Numbered from the stretch's first letter, positions 1 to 10,878 are shown. The stretch: 64,000 nucleotides of DNA from Bactericera cockerelli (GCA_024516035.1 CM044959.1:17860025-17924024); one strand, 5' to 3'. Numbers and translations are program-made. Notes: generated by a model from the sequence alone, not told the origin.

Positions 1-1568
1 TTTCAATTATTAATGGGAAACGACATAATTTAAATATACATTTCATAGTATGTAGTAGGTAACTACATACAACCTACATAATATATTATTACCTAATCAA
101 AATTAAAATGGGCGGAGACGTACCTATCCCTTCTCCAGTCTAAATTCTACAGCTTAACCATATTAGTGTATCTTTACATTCTACATTTTAAACATTTTTC
201 CTTTTTATGCATAATTTAGTGAAATTATAAAAATAAACATAATTAATTATTGTATTACATTAAAAGGTATATCATTAAAAGAATTCTAATAATTCATGAT
301 ATCTTGTGAGTAGAAGAAGTGTATTTTTAGTCTGTGAGCTCAATGATCAATATACTTGTATTTTGATATCTTCTATGGATTAGCCTTTAAACATTTGGAT
401 CATTCTGTACAGATATGAAAGATTCTGTCAACCGAATTTTTGATCTTTTGGTTGAGGCATCAGGGGACACTTTAGACAAAAACTATTTTATTCTATACGT
501 TTGTCCATGGCTATACAAAGATGTAATACCGCCTGTAATACCTACCTGTGTTTAAATATTTTTTTGATTTTTCGTTTCAAGGGGAATAGAGACTCGAATT
601 TGTAAAACTGATGATTTTATTAATGATTCAGCACTTCTATCGTACTCCTCTGATATCTTTCTAGCATCAATTTACTTACACAAGAAATTTACATGCATGA
701 ATAAGCTACGCTAACCAAATTTTCCTGAAAATATGTTAGTTTTTAGTAATGACGAGGCTCCCTTCTGCACTTTAATGAAATTCATAAATTCGCAAACTGA
801 CAGTGGTAATTAGGAAGTTGATTTGCATAATTATGGACGCGCTTCCATTTTTATGTTAATGTCTACAGCATTTTTTTATACAGAATATTGTAAGTCTAAA
901 TTCATACTAAGTATCTAAACTTTGGTCAGTGAAGTAGAATATTGTGTTATCTAATAATTTACTAAGCAATCGTACGAAACATACCTAATTATTTTCAAAA
1001 AATTCAACACAGGACCTAAGCAAGTAATACATAGACATGAATATGAGTAAATGCATATAATGATAGACTCTGTTATATTTTCTGAACCCCACAAGTGTAT
1101 CTTAATTTTTGCGTAATTATTTCTGTAGGAGATACATACTTATAAAATATATATTAGGTGTATACATTAATAAGTAGGCAGTATATCTAAGCTGCACACC
1201 TCTACCTATCTGACTTTGCATTGTAATATGCATGAAAGTCATGCTTTTAATACGATATGACGTATTACATGCTTGCATAAATACCTTAAAGGTACATGCT
1301 TTAGTATAAGAACTATAAGAAGAACGTAAATTAAGTAATTTTAAACCCAGAAACATACTTGCGAATGAATATACAATTGCAGATAATGACTTTATTAAAA
1401 GTTTTATACTGGGTGACAGTGAAGTGGGTGATACATTACCTTTTACAACTCTATTATGGTGTGGCTAGATTAATCACAAACATGTAAAAAAACTTATTGT
1501 AAAAAAAAAATACCCACTGACGATTCAACACTGGACATATACCTACATATGTAGGTGACGATCATCAA
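1..1568. other. AT-rich non-coding stretch
   Basis: Only short ORFs with no recognisable domain occur, and the composition is AT-rich with scattered 'acctacc' words. I see no repeat boundary, RNA gene or exon signal that I could defend. Confidence 0.6.
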
Positions 1569-1775
1569 GGGTTGGGTACTTGGGTGGAAGAGATTGCCAT
1601 GGGCAATAACCCCGCCCTTTAGTTAGGACATTCATCTGTATATATTTTATTCATGTTACTTATGTAGTTTATCTTTTTTTTTTATTGTTTATTTTGTTGT
1701 AAATTTTATATTTTAATTTTCATCACTACCTGTTTATACATATCTAATGTCCTTTTAATGAAGAGTTAAATAATA
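1569..1775 (+). repeat. LINE-type 3' tail (family L1a of this window)
   Basis: The segment opens with 'gggtggaagagattgcc', a few bases, then 'ggcaataacccc', and runs through T-rich sequence to 'gttaaataataat'. The same order of words recurs at 50983-51180 on the plus strand, at 26733-26925 on the minus strand, and as a short piece near 45543-45590. Shared 3' ends closing in short AAT-type microsatellites are typical of 5'-truncated non-LTR retrotransposons, especially CR1- or I-like clades. No reverse transcriptase ORF is attached, so the class is inferred from tail structure alone. Confidence 0.5.
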
Positions 1776-1805
1776 ATCACACACACAAAACTACTATCAC
1801 AAAAC

Positions 1806-1818
1806 AAGGTGCCTGATT
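1806..1818 (+). repeat. left target-site duplication of 5S-derived SINE
   Basis: The 13 bases 'aaggtgcctgatt' here match 'aaggtgcctggtt' at 2106-2118 at 12 of 13 positions. They lie immediately outside the 5S-like head and the poly(A) tail, as expected for target-primed reverse transcription. Confidence 0.75.
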
Positions 1819-2066
1819 AGCCAGCGTCGATGGCATGTTGAATACACCGGTTCCCTTCAGAACACCGAAGTTAAGCGACATCCAGCGAGATTAAGACTTG
1901 GATGGGTGACCATTCAAATTCTAATTCTCGTGACGCTGGCTCTTCCCGGCCCCACTCAGGCTGGGTGAGGTCAATGTGAGTAGCAGGTTTGTGAGTTTCC
2001 TGCGAATGGAGGGTAAAACCCCCGTCGTGATATGACCATGGCAGTTGAAAGCGACGTTAAACCCCA

Positions 2067-2105
<39 letters not shown>
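1819..2105 (+). mobile_element. 5S rRNA-derived SINE (SINE3-like), full length
   Basis: The element has three parts: a 5S-like head (1820-1940), a roughly 125-bp unrelated body (1941-2067) containing 'tttcctgcgaatggagggta' and 'agttgaaagcgacgttaaac', and a poly(A) run of about 38 bases. Target-site duplications at 1806-1818 and 2106-2118 define both ends. In the SINE3 class a 5S-type internal promoter drives RNA polymerase III and a partner LINE supplies the reverse transcriptase. A second, 5'-truncated copy of the same body at 15558-15660 shows that this is a dispersed family. The near-intact duplications and long uninterrupted poly(A) suggest a fairly recent insertion. Confidence 0.85.
1820..1940 (+). 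ncRNA. 5S rRNA-like SINE head with internal pol III promoter
   Basis: The segment is 121 bases, the usual 5S length. The words 'gaatacaccggtt', 'caccgaagttaagcgac' and 'acttggatgggtgacc' match conserved 5S positions, covering the A-box/intermediate-element area (about 1869-1890) and box C (about 1896-1911). The termini 'gccagcgtc' and 'gacgctggc' pair perfectly as a 9-bp closing helix I. The stretch after box C (1912-1931) is far from a canonical 5S, so this is not a functional rRNA gene. It is fused to a SINE body and flanked by target duplications. Confidence 0.85.
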
Positions 2106-2109
<4 letters not shown>

Positions 2110-2118
2110 TGCCTGGTT
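2106..2118 (+). repeat. right target-site duplication of 5S-derived SINE
   Basis: Copy of 1806-1818 with one substitution, directly after the poly(A) tail. Confidence 0.75.
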
Positions 2119-2329
2119 CTCCAGGTACCTTAGTGTGATAGTATAGTGCATACTCATGTTATTTTATTTTATTAATTTTAAGTACCTTGTTATTTATTAT
2201 GTTATTGTTATTGTTATGAAATTATGTACAAATAAAGCACAATTCTTGTTAAAAAAATAAAAAAAAATAATAAACTCTGATCTCTGTAGGTAAATGAGAG
2301 ATCTCGTCAAAGAATAGTGATAGTTAGTT

Positions 2330-2478
2330 ATTATATTTGTTTAATCACTTTCTTGACTTCACAAGTACAGAAGTACTCAATTTTGCTTTACTAAATATTA
2401 ATTGCTTTACTTGGGACTCGAACCACTCACCTCCGATTATAAGTCCGCCGCCTTATCGATCAAACTACTGAGTTCAGT
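2330..2478 (-). mobile_element. tRNA-derived SINE, family S1
   Basis: Read on the minus strand, this has a tRNA-like head with 'cagtagtttgatcgataagg' as the A-box region, then 'cggcggacttataat' and a B box 'ggttcgagtcc', followed by the family body 'agtaaagcaaaattgagtac' and 'gtgattaaac'. The same order occurs in at least seven other places in this window (50574, 51294, 55786, 55976, 56302, 58346 and 60042). It is diverged, and no clear target duplication was seen. Confidence 0.75.
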
Positions 2479-2613
2479 TGTGTGAAAGAATTGTGTCGGG
2501 TTTTTAAGATTCACCCGATATATTTACTGTAGGAGCAGGTAAAAAGACACAAATCGAGCTTTTTTTTATATAATTGCGCATATAATTAGATGCACAATAA
2601 ATTATAATAATTT

Positions 2614-2660
2614 CAAACAGAATAATTTTGCAACCCCAGGTTGCAAAATTATTCTGTTTG
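2614..2660. repeat. perfect 22-bp inverted repeat with 3-base loop
   Basis: The left arm 2614-2635 ('caaacagaataattttgcaa' plus cc) is exactly complementary to the right arm 2639-2660, around the loop cca. Immediately downstream 'gcaaaattattc' is repeated once more directly (2660-2671). The structure could be a cruciform, a tiny foldback remnant, or a replication template-switch product. No element boundary is evident. Confidence 0.85.
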
Positions 2661-2828
2661 CAAAATTATTCAAATTACCGATATCAAACATCGGTCATCC
2701 GCGCCATATAACGCTCCCCTTCAAAAATTTCAACATTACTGTTCATGAAGAGCTATCAGCTTTACTTATCGGCAGTCCAGCATTTTAGGGGTCTTAGCAT
2801 TTTATACCTTCATGTAAATACATAAGTA

Positions 2829-2882
2829 GGAACTAGCTGAACCCGCAAAACTTCGTTATTGCAGGCGAAAAAAAAAAAAAAT
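2829..2882 (+). repeat. dispersed repeat fragment ('actagctgaacccgc' type)
   Basis: The words 'aactagctgaacccgcaaaa' and 'cttcgttattgcaggcg', followed by an A run, look like the terminal part of a family that is common in insect genomes. Only this short stretch is recognisable, so the class is uncertain. Confidence 0.3.
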
Positions 2883-3212
2883 CCTGTTGCGGTCTTGTCG
2901 GCAGTTCTTTTTTTATCCATCGGCAGCCATGTTTTGTGTTGTTTTACCATCAAACTGATCAAAGATTTCCTTGATAATAAAAATAATACTTAAATTAACA
3001 AGGTTTACTTTATGATGATGTTTTCATCTTTATTTCTAATAATGAAAATTATTTCATTTCTAGCGCGAAAAGAGGTTTGTTATTTTTATTTATATTGAAT
3101 CGTGCAATAGACTCAACAACAACAGTGTTAATTTCAATCCGACGATCCATCTTGAAAATTCTATAAATATTCATCAGTATCCCCATCTCAAACATTCTGA
3201 AAATCGTAAAAA

Positions 3213-3360
3213 TGTATACCAACTAAAATATTGTTTTACAGAGTTTATAGGGTTACTGGGTCATTCAATCAAATCCAAGGGGTCCAATGTATCCCAACTA
3301 AAATATTGCTTTACAGAGTTTATAGGGTTACTGGGTCATTCAACCAAATCCAAGGGGTCC
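3213..3360. repeat. 75-bp tandem duplication, two copies
   Basis: Two adjacent units (3213-3287 and 3288-3360) share 'ccaactaaaatattg', 'acagagtttatagggttact' and 'aatccaaggggtcc' with only a few substitutions. A 90-codon ORF running through both units is just the duplication read in frame; I see no protein family in it. Confidence 0.9.
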
Positions 3361-4184
3361 ATATTGTCTTCCGTTCCTCCTCACGTCTCGTCCAATTCGA
3401 CCTTATTATCGAGGGTGTTGTTTCGCGGCAATTTTTAATTTATCCATCCATTATATTGTCGATTGTAAATATCACAAGATCGGTGAACCGGTACAGCACC
3501 TAAATAGAGTTATTAGAGCGAACTGGAACACTTAACTGACACCCTGACCACAGTGTTTATGTAACTCTCGCGAGATATCTATGTAATTCTGTAAAGGCAT
3601 GGATGTAAAATAAAATGTTCCATGTAAAGCGCATAATGTCTTGGCATTCGCGCCAGTAAATCATCGAAGCACGCACATTGTAAGTGTATGATTCAAAGTT
3701 AAGTAGAAACTTGCTAATAGGCAATGGAATGATTAATTGCTAAGCTCATTATGAGACTTGTATGAGAGACTGACCACTTATGTAGAAGTATAGTCTGATT
3801 TTTAAAGCTCTTTCTACATTCGATAGTAAAAAAGGCACACTTTAATCATTATCGGAGTCGTTTATCATAATTATCGTATAATTACTAGAAAAGTAGAATG
3901 GATCCCGAAACACCATGGAGGACATAGTCAGCCTTTGCTTATCAATCTCTAGGAACACCCTTTTTGTTTAATCATAAACTGCATGTAGGAACATTAAATT
4001 TAGTAAGGCCATTTTTGAGTAGAAAATGAACATAATATTTTTAATACCTACCTACTATCATTAAATTTGAGATTTTTTTCAAGTAATTAAAACAAATTTG
4101 TATTAATAACTTGACTCAATTTCAAGCATTTTGCGATTTTGAGAATATTGTAGGAGCAACTTGAAAAAAGAAAATATTGCCAAA

Positions 4185-4260
4185 CATTGTCAATACTAGG
4201 AACTCGAACCACGAACCCCCAGAGTACGAGTTCGTCAACTTATCGAACTCGTACTCGTCA
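4185..4260 (-). repeat. possible degenerate tRNA-SINE head (family S1)
   Basis: On the minus strand the order of 'cgataagttgac', 'gtactctgggggttc' and 'gtggttcgagttcc' parallels the S1 head, with a plausible B box. The body is missing or unrecognisable, so this is tentative. Confidence 0.35.
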
Positions 4261-4266
4261 ACTAAA

Positions 4267-4500
4267 TGTCAAAGTCACTGACTGACCACTGACTGACTGA
4301 CTGATCATCGCTCTACAGCCCAAACCGTAAGTCCTAGGAAGCTGAAATTTGGTAGGTAGCTTTGTCTAATAGTCTAGATGTGCAATAAGACGGGATTTTT
4401 CGAAATTCCCACTACAACACCTGCCATTGGCGAAAAAGGATTTTTTGCTTTCACGGCCATGCCTCGGCCCGCAAAGCGGGCGACAGCCCGCTTGTCATAA
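4267..4500 (+). repeat. dispersed repeat with GACT microsatellite and GC-rich end hairpins
   Basis: The segment runs from a (GACT)n block (4275-4304) through 'aagctgaaatttggtaggta' and 'agacgggatttttcgaaatt' to 'cccgcaaagcggg' and 'gcgggcgacagcccgc', which are small hairpins. This order of words is familiar from high-copy repeats in hemipteran and other arthropod genomes. I cannot assign a superfamily because no transposase and no second complete copy are present. Confidence 0.5.
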
Positions 4501-4590
4501 ATAATTCATCACAGCTAAAATACCTTCTGGTGCTATTGCGATTTTGAGCATATTGTTGGTCTGTAGGTTGAACCCACAAATGGAAGGAGG

Positions 4591-4706
4591 ATGCATCAAC
4601 TATCTCCAACAACCACCTAGGTATGCATCAACTATCTCCAACAACCACCTAGGTATGCATCAACTATCTCCAACAACCACCTAGGTATGCATCAACTATC
4701 TCCAAT
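4591..4706. repeat. 32-bp tandem repeat, about 3.6 copies
   Basis: Units start at 4591, 4623, 4655 and 4687 with an exact 32-base period. Each begins 'atgcatcaactatctccaa' and ends 'ccacctaggt'. The copies are essentially identical, which indicates recent expansion. Confidence 0.95.
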
Positions 4707-6089
4707 ACGGCATGACCACAACTGTCAGGACATCATCTCTGGGTTATGCATCAGGGTATGTCGCGTGTGGTGCATACTCAGCTCAAGTGTTAAAGGTCAA
4801 TTTGGAGCTTGAAACCACCATAGTTGAGAGACACAGAGAGAGAGCTCATCGTTTGGAAAACAATGTGTCCTCGTGGCCAAAAAAGAAGATCAAATAAGTA
4901 TGGGGTATAGGTACTTATGTACATATTATATGAACATGGGTTAGCCCCTTTAAAATGTTGAAAAAAGTCTAATGCCAGTCGGTAAAGTCAATGTCAAAAC
5001 GAGGTAGGGTCAATGCCAAACACCTAATAGTGTCTTAAAGTGGTTAGTGAATTAAATCATTTAAAAAAATCAATACGAAGTTAGAACTACATAAAAAGGT
5101 TTTTTATATACACCCAAGGGCTTATTTTGTTCAGTAACTTGCATAAGTGCAAGAATATGTTCTGTTAAGAGTATAAGAGAGCTAACAGAACATAATCCTC
5201 TGGTGACTATAATCATGCAATCTGATGATAAAATCATCAACATCTTTTAGAATCTATATTATCTAGATAATATCATCCATACCTAATTTGAATACTGGAA
5301 AGTGTTGGCGTCTTGATTAATACATAAAGAACAAAATAGATTTTCTATAAAGAAATATCAACCTAATCTTCTCGCATGTACAGACTGTTACACTGAAACT
5401 GGAGTAAACTAATGTTGGACATCATGCACAAAAAGTGTAGGTAGTTCAATCGAGGGCTACGTGGACATGTCTTCAAGAAGCATAATTAAATCATGATAAA
5501 AGTATGCTTCAGAAAGGTTTGATTTACTGGTATTCAACTTTTTTCATGTATTTAACTGGTATCTATTAGTTATTCTAAATAGTTTATTAAAGTAGGTACC
5601 AGTTAAATATATAATACAAATCCAATTGTACCCACCATAATTAATCATTTATCAAATCTCGAATCACCGGAATCACACCTCAAGATAGGTACATGTGCTT
5701 GAGAACTTGGAAAGCTCAAAGCTGGCGAGAAAATGAAATTATTCACACACATTGGTTCCAACATCCTCATCCATCTTTCTAAATAATAACTATGCATACA
5801 TAATCTAGGTATGAATAGGTAGATAAGAGAGAGAGAGAGAGCAGAAAAGTTGCACTCAACCAAACTGGAAATAGCGTAAGCTGATTAAATAAAATGCGAC
5901 TTCTAAGCCAGCTTTAAACTAGCAGAACTTAGATATAAATATCAAAGGATCTCAATCTGAACTGTCTTCAAGATCTTGAGCACTAATTAGATCAAACTAG
6001 CGGTGGTGTGGAGAGACCAGTGCCAAATTGCTGGCACAAACAGTTCTGGCTCTTCTGTTGGCACGCAAACGAAAAGATTTTTTTAATAA
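4707..6089. other. non-coding stretch without recognised elements
   Basis: It holds only short ORFs without domains, including a 61-codon one at 4712-4897, and a short GA run at 5827-5841. I see nothing else to annotate. Confidence 0.5.
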
Positions 6090-6648
6090 GAGTAGGCATC
6101 TAATAGAAAAAAATTACCCCATCAAAGATTCATAAGCAAAAAGTCCTGAGTTAGGCATCTTATAGAAATACGAGTAGGCATCTAATAGAAAAATTTACCT
6201 CATCAAAGATTCATAAGCAGAAAGTCCTGAGTTAGGCATCCAATAGAAATACGAGTAGGCATCTAATAGAAAAAATTACATCATCAAACATTCATATAAG
6301 CAAAATGTCCTGAGTTAGGCATCCAATAGAAATACGAGTAGGCATCTAATAGAAAAATTTACCTCATCAAAGATTCATAAGCAAAAAGTCCTGAGTTAGG
6401 CATCTAATGGAAATACGAGTAGGCATCTAGTAAAAAAATAAATACCTTATTAAAGATTCATAAGCAAAAAGTCCTGAGTTAGGAATCCAATAGAAAAATG
6501 AGTAGGCATCTAACAGAAAAATTTACCTCATCAAAGATTCATAACCAAAAAGTCCTGAGTTAGGCAGAAATTTAATACGAGTAGGCACTAGGCACCTAAT
6601 AGAAAAAAATATTTCATCAAAGATTCATAAGCAAAAAGTTCTGAGTTA
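6090..6648. repeat. 82-bp minisatellite, seven copies
   Basis: Units begin at 6090, 6172, 6253, 6336, 6417, 6500 and 6579, each starting 'gagtaggcatctaatagaaa' or close to it and containing 'caaagattcataagcaaaaa' and 'gtcctgagttaggcatc'. Each unit carries two half-copies of 'taggcatcyaatagaaa', so the array probably grew from a smaller repeat. Divergence between units is moderate and the last unit is truncated. It is not a CRISPR array: the whole unit is repeated and no unique spacers exist. Confidence 0.95.
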
Positions 6649-7189
6649 CTGAAATCGTTACTGCAATTTGGTGCAGTAACAATTTCATCAACTGAGAAGA
6701 AAGCTTGATGATTGCTAAAAACTTACCTCGTAATCCGTATCTGATTTATAAAAAAGAGCTTTCATCACTTAATATTTCATCTTATGTTTTGGAAGCTTTG
6801 AAACGGAACTAAGTGAATGTGGGTTTCTCCGAGTGTTAGGAAAGATAATTAATAGTTTTTATAACTTTATATTGACAATTTTTAAAAACTTATTCGGAGT
6901 AAAATTTTTTCAATGATAAAGTTAATGGTTGATGAGTTATTTTAATGGTTGTGCTGAAAGCCTTTTAAAGAAGTTTGATGTTTTAGATCTTCAGGCGCTG
7001 TTAATTACCAATCTTCTTCAAAATATCTAAAATGCACTCCAATAAAGGTCAGTTCTATGACTTCTTTCTTTGTAAATTAAACCATTTTGTTATTCAGATT
7101 TGAGATTGACATAAGTTCCACATTCAACAGTGGCTCACTCTTGCAGGTCTGATCGCGTGAATAAATAATATAGGATAAGAAAATTAATA

Positions 7190-7295
7190 ATACCTTTAGA
7201 GGGCACAATCTGAAATGCAAACTTGAACCTGAGACTTGAAATCTGGCGTGTGTGGCGTATGACTATGCATTAGATTGATAAAACTGAAGATCATC
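7190..7295 (-). repeat. degenerate tRNA-derived SINE head, family S4
   Basis: On the minus strand 'tcaatctaatgcatagtcat' and 'caggttcaagtttgc' align in order with the better copy at 7376-7534, giving a worn A-box/B-box arrangement. The sequence is too diverged for a boundary call. Confidence 0.35.
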
Positions 7296-7375
7296 TTCCA
7301 GAATTCCAAATAATTTAGATTCTTACTCTTTGGAATAGACTCAGATAAAATTTATCAATAATAAATTAGTGATAA

Positions 7376-7534
7376 TAATAGGTAATCTAACAAGGGCAAA
7401 GCATTCATTAATAAAGTTATTAAGCCCAAAATTCAACCTTCCAAGTTTATTGCGGATGTATCAGATGGAGTCGAACCCGGGATATCTGACGTACAAGACA
7501 AGTGTGACCATGCACTAGATTGACAAGAGCGAGA
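7376..7534 (-). mobile_element. tRNA-derived SINE, family S4
   Basis: The minus strand reads 'tcaatctagtgcatggtcac' in the A-box area, then a consensus B box 'gggttcgactcc', and ends with 'tgctttgcccttgttagatt'. That 3' sequence recurs on the plus strand at 54241-54312, which shows a dispersed family. No poly(A) or target duplication was identified. Confidence 0.5.
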
Positions 7535-8886
7535 CATGTTCCAAGTGCATCAGGTTCTCACACTCTGGAAGTCTGGCCACATCAAGTTCCTCATCCAGAA
7601 GCTACCACCTACGTTGAATGAGTATGAAATACTTGTCCATATTAGAAAAGTCACCGTAATCATCAGAAGAATGAGGATTGAGTGCTCCATATTGGAGAAG
7701 TCAGCTTCATCAATGATGATGTGTGTGACAAGTAGACTAGTACATTCAGTGATTCCCAACGTGCCTCTGAAAGTTCTTGCACACAAACTGCACTTGGGCA
7801 GCGCCTTTCAAGGAAGAACTGACGTCACCTGAATTAAAAACGGAAATGAAGATGAAATCTAAAAGTTAATTTGTGAAAGATTATCTTTCTATCCCTAAAA
7901 CCTTATTTAGAAGTGTTTGAAACCTAGATTCTGCAAACTATCCTTGCTGATCACCAGTTCTATTTTGCCACTGATAGTGAATTAAAAGCATTTTTTGTCA
8001 TTAGAAAGGTTTCCATGGGCTTATTTGAAAATGCAATGCCAACTGTAGAACGAGAGATAAAAAAGAAAAGAGATAGAGAGACTGACAGATAAAGATGGAA
8101 GTTTATAAAATCAATCAAAATAGTTTCCTAACTACGTGCGTCGGGTTGCAAATGTTTACTGTCTCCGGACAGAATTTTGCCTGAGGTTTTCTCTCTCACT
8201 TTGCCTGCTATCTTACTCTAGCTTAACTGTGCTTCTCTCTCTTTCTCTCTTGAATTCTTTCCTTCTAAATGAGGAATCTACTACCAGAAAACTGGTTCCT
8301 CTGCTGGATCATGCTGATGGATACTTATTAATCAGTTGATATTGTTGTGCTTGTCCTCATCACCATCATTGTGATTGTTGTGCTCTTGCTGTTGTGTCTG
8401 AGATGCATCCATAATAGAGATGTCCGCGAGGTGAATCCCATGGACTTGTTGACCGACCGATCTATGTTGATGATGTTTTCTATTAGCTTAATGGTGTTTC
8501 TCATTAGATTGATCATGGTGACTATTGGTTCGATATTCAAGATGTTTAGGTAGCCTCTTGAACATTGTTTGCATTCCAATGCAGAAACTATTTATTATTT
8601 ATCGTGAAGCAACATTTTTAGTAGATTTTGCTCAGTAACAAAAAATCTTATTATAAATCAGGATCCTGCATAATATCTTTTAATGAAGTGATCATTATCA
8701 AAAGTAAATTTTACTCTCAAATTCAATTTACAGGAAAATGCGAACTATTTTTATCACTCCTAGTTCTAAATGTTTTTACTAATCTACCCTTCGTTAGCAA
8801 TAGAGCTCCTTTAACTTGTTCCCAACACCGCCAATACCTGATGTTACAATTTATCAACTATTATAAAATACCGAAATAAAATCAAA
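7535..8886. other. non-coding stretch with overlapping short ORFs
   Basis: ORFs of 60-100 codons occur on both strands over the same bases (for example 7536-7832 and 8136-8553). They lack domains and are rich in the hydrophobic and serine residues that CT- or ATC-rich DNA encodes by chance. I do not consider them genes. Confidence 0.5.
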
Positions 8887-9060
8887 AGACAACTCAATAA
8901 ACTTCAGAAATTTACATGTCTGAGAACGATGCTCAATTTTTCATTTGAACCCTGGGAAACCCTTCTAGACAACTCAACAAATTTCAGAGATTTACCGTCT
9001 CAGAACGATTTCCAAATTTTGTCGTGTTTTTCATTTGATTTGAACCCTGGGAAACCCTTC
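8887..9060. repeat. diverged tandem duplication (about 80 and 94 bp)
   Basis: Units 8887-8966 and 8967-9060 share 'agacaactcaa', 'agaacgat', 'ttttcatttg' and 'gaaccctgggaaacccttc'. The second unit has a short insertion before its 3' third. Confidence 0.85.
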
Positions 9061-9651
9061 CGGCCATTGATTCAACTGGTATGACCCAAACAGAACACTT
9101 CACACTAGCTTCAAGAGTACCTATTGACAGAGAACTGTTGTTTGATAAACAAGATAATAGAAGATAAAGAGAGAAAAACATAATAGAATCTGTGGCATAT
9201 TTGGCAAAGCCCTCGCCTCGATATTAAAGTCACATAAAAAGAACAATATTGTCATAAACTATAAACTCATAATGTCAGGAGACTGCCCATAAACCTATTT
9301 GCATCAGTGGCGTATGCGAGGTTGTCTTACCAGGCTGGACACGAGTTCCGGTCAGAGGCATGGCCTTCTATTTATTTTTCCTACTCTACAGAATGAGGCA
9401 TTGCCGTACATCGATTAGATATTAGCCTCTGTAACATCTAAAGTTTTCATTATGGGTATTGCTTCTAAAATAAGGAAAGTTCTGAATCCCGTGAAACTTA
9501 AGAGTATGATTTTGTTCATTCCGCTCTAAGAAAAATCAGTAAGTAGATGTTAAAATCGTTTTATCATTTAGTGGTTTGTCCGTAGAGGGGCTTTTTGGTT
9601 CCTGTCCATATCTCTCTAGAGCAGATTTTTGTTATTTTTTGAAGTGATATA

Positions 9652-10535
9652 CAGGGTGAGCATAAAGTCTCACCCCACCCCCCGTATCTCGAGAATGGCT
9701 TAAAACACAAGAAAACACAAAAACCCGTATTCCTTCACTTTTAGGGGGATTAATTTTCAGCCAAAAAAAAATTGCCTACACGGCCCCAGTCAGGCTGGGC
9801 ATGGACCAACTTAAAAATCTTAAATAGAATGGTATGTCTTGTGGCATATTGTTTTAAAGGTCTTATAGAGAAAAGTTCATTACAACAAATTTCAGTGAGC
9901 TACTACTTACCGTTCTTGAGATACAGGGTCGGACGTCCTGCGTAATATCCATATATTTTGACCTATAACTCGTTAACCGTAAATTATAGAAAAATGAAAT
10001 TTGTTGATAATAACTCCTTATGACAAGCCCTGTCCAAAAAGGTATAACTCAACATACTCTGTTGATATTAGTTTCTGGTCGGTTTCGTCAGCCAGCCGGA
10101 CGAAAAGTCCGAAAAAGTTTAACGAAAAAACAAATCCAGTTTTAACTTGTTCGAAAGGTCTTGCCATAAGGAGTTATTATCAACAAATTTCATTTTTCTG
10201 GAATTTACGGTCAACGAGTTATAGGTCAAAATATATGGATATTACGCAGGACGTCCGACCCTGTATCTCGAGAACGGTAAGTTGTGGCTCACTGAAATTT
10301 GTTGTAATGAACTTCTCTCTATGAGACCTTTAAAACAATATGCCACAAGACATACCATTCTATTTAAGATTTTAAAGTTGGTCCATGCCCAGCCTGACTG
10401 GGGCCATGTAGGGAATTTTTTTGTGGCTGAAAATTAATCCCCCTAAAAATTAAGGCATACGGGTTTTTGCGTTTTCTTGTATTTTAAGCCATTCTCGAGA
10501 TACGGGGGGTGGGGTGAGACTTTATGCTCACCCTG
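9652..10535. mobile_element. 884-bp foldback element (long-TIR MITE), CAGGGTG ends
   Basis: The left arm 9652-10030 and right arm 10157-10535 are inverted copies over about 379 bp with small differences, separated by a 126-bp unique centre. The ends read CAGGGTGAGC and GCTCACCCTG and are flanked on both sides by TA, consistent with a TA target duplication. The centre has no transposase, only a small hairpin around 'ccggacgaaaagtccg'. A 107-codon ORF at 10001-10324 spans the centre and right arm and is incidental. Another element with the same end motif and TA flanks lies at 44361-45047. It must be mobilised in trans; the superfamily is undetermined. Confidence 0.9.
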
Positions 10536-10849
10536 TATATTCCTAATTTGGAAGTACGAAATTCAAGAATTTTTGGGCTGTTTGATCCGAAGTATTTGGT
10601 AACTATTCTTATCTTACCACAAGGTACGCTATCGACAAAAAAAGTTCACACAAATATTTCCAGCCTCCACTGTAGCCCTATTCAGTCATGGGGACATGGG
10701 CACTGTTGTAATGCTTGTACCTTGTAGTGCTTGTACATAACATGTTCGAGACTTTGTCTATCGCGTAAATGTCATTTACAGCTAAAAGTTAAACGTCTGA
10801 AAAATAAATTTGTCAAAGTCTTTTTTTATTGAGCTTTTAAATTCTGATC

Positions 10850-10878
10850 CCTCTCTCTCTCTCTCTCTTTCTCTCTCA
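10850..10878. repeat. (CT)n microsatellite
   Basis: Dinucleotide run with one interruption. Confidence 0.9.

Noticed and set aside
1820..1940. Genuine 5S rRNA gene.
   Set aside because: The 3' third is not canonical, and it is fused to a SINE body with poly(A) and target duplications.
6090..6648. Regular repeat array considered as CRISPR.
   Set aside because: The whole unit is repeated without unique spacers, and the setting is eukaryotic.
9306..9320. 'cagtggcgtatgcg', resembling a hAT left end.
   Set aside because: No partner end or target duplication; similar words at 20575 and 21192 are equally unsupported.
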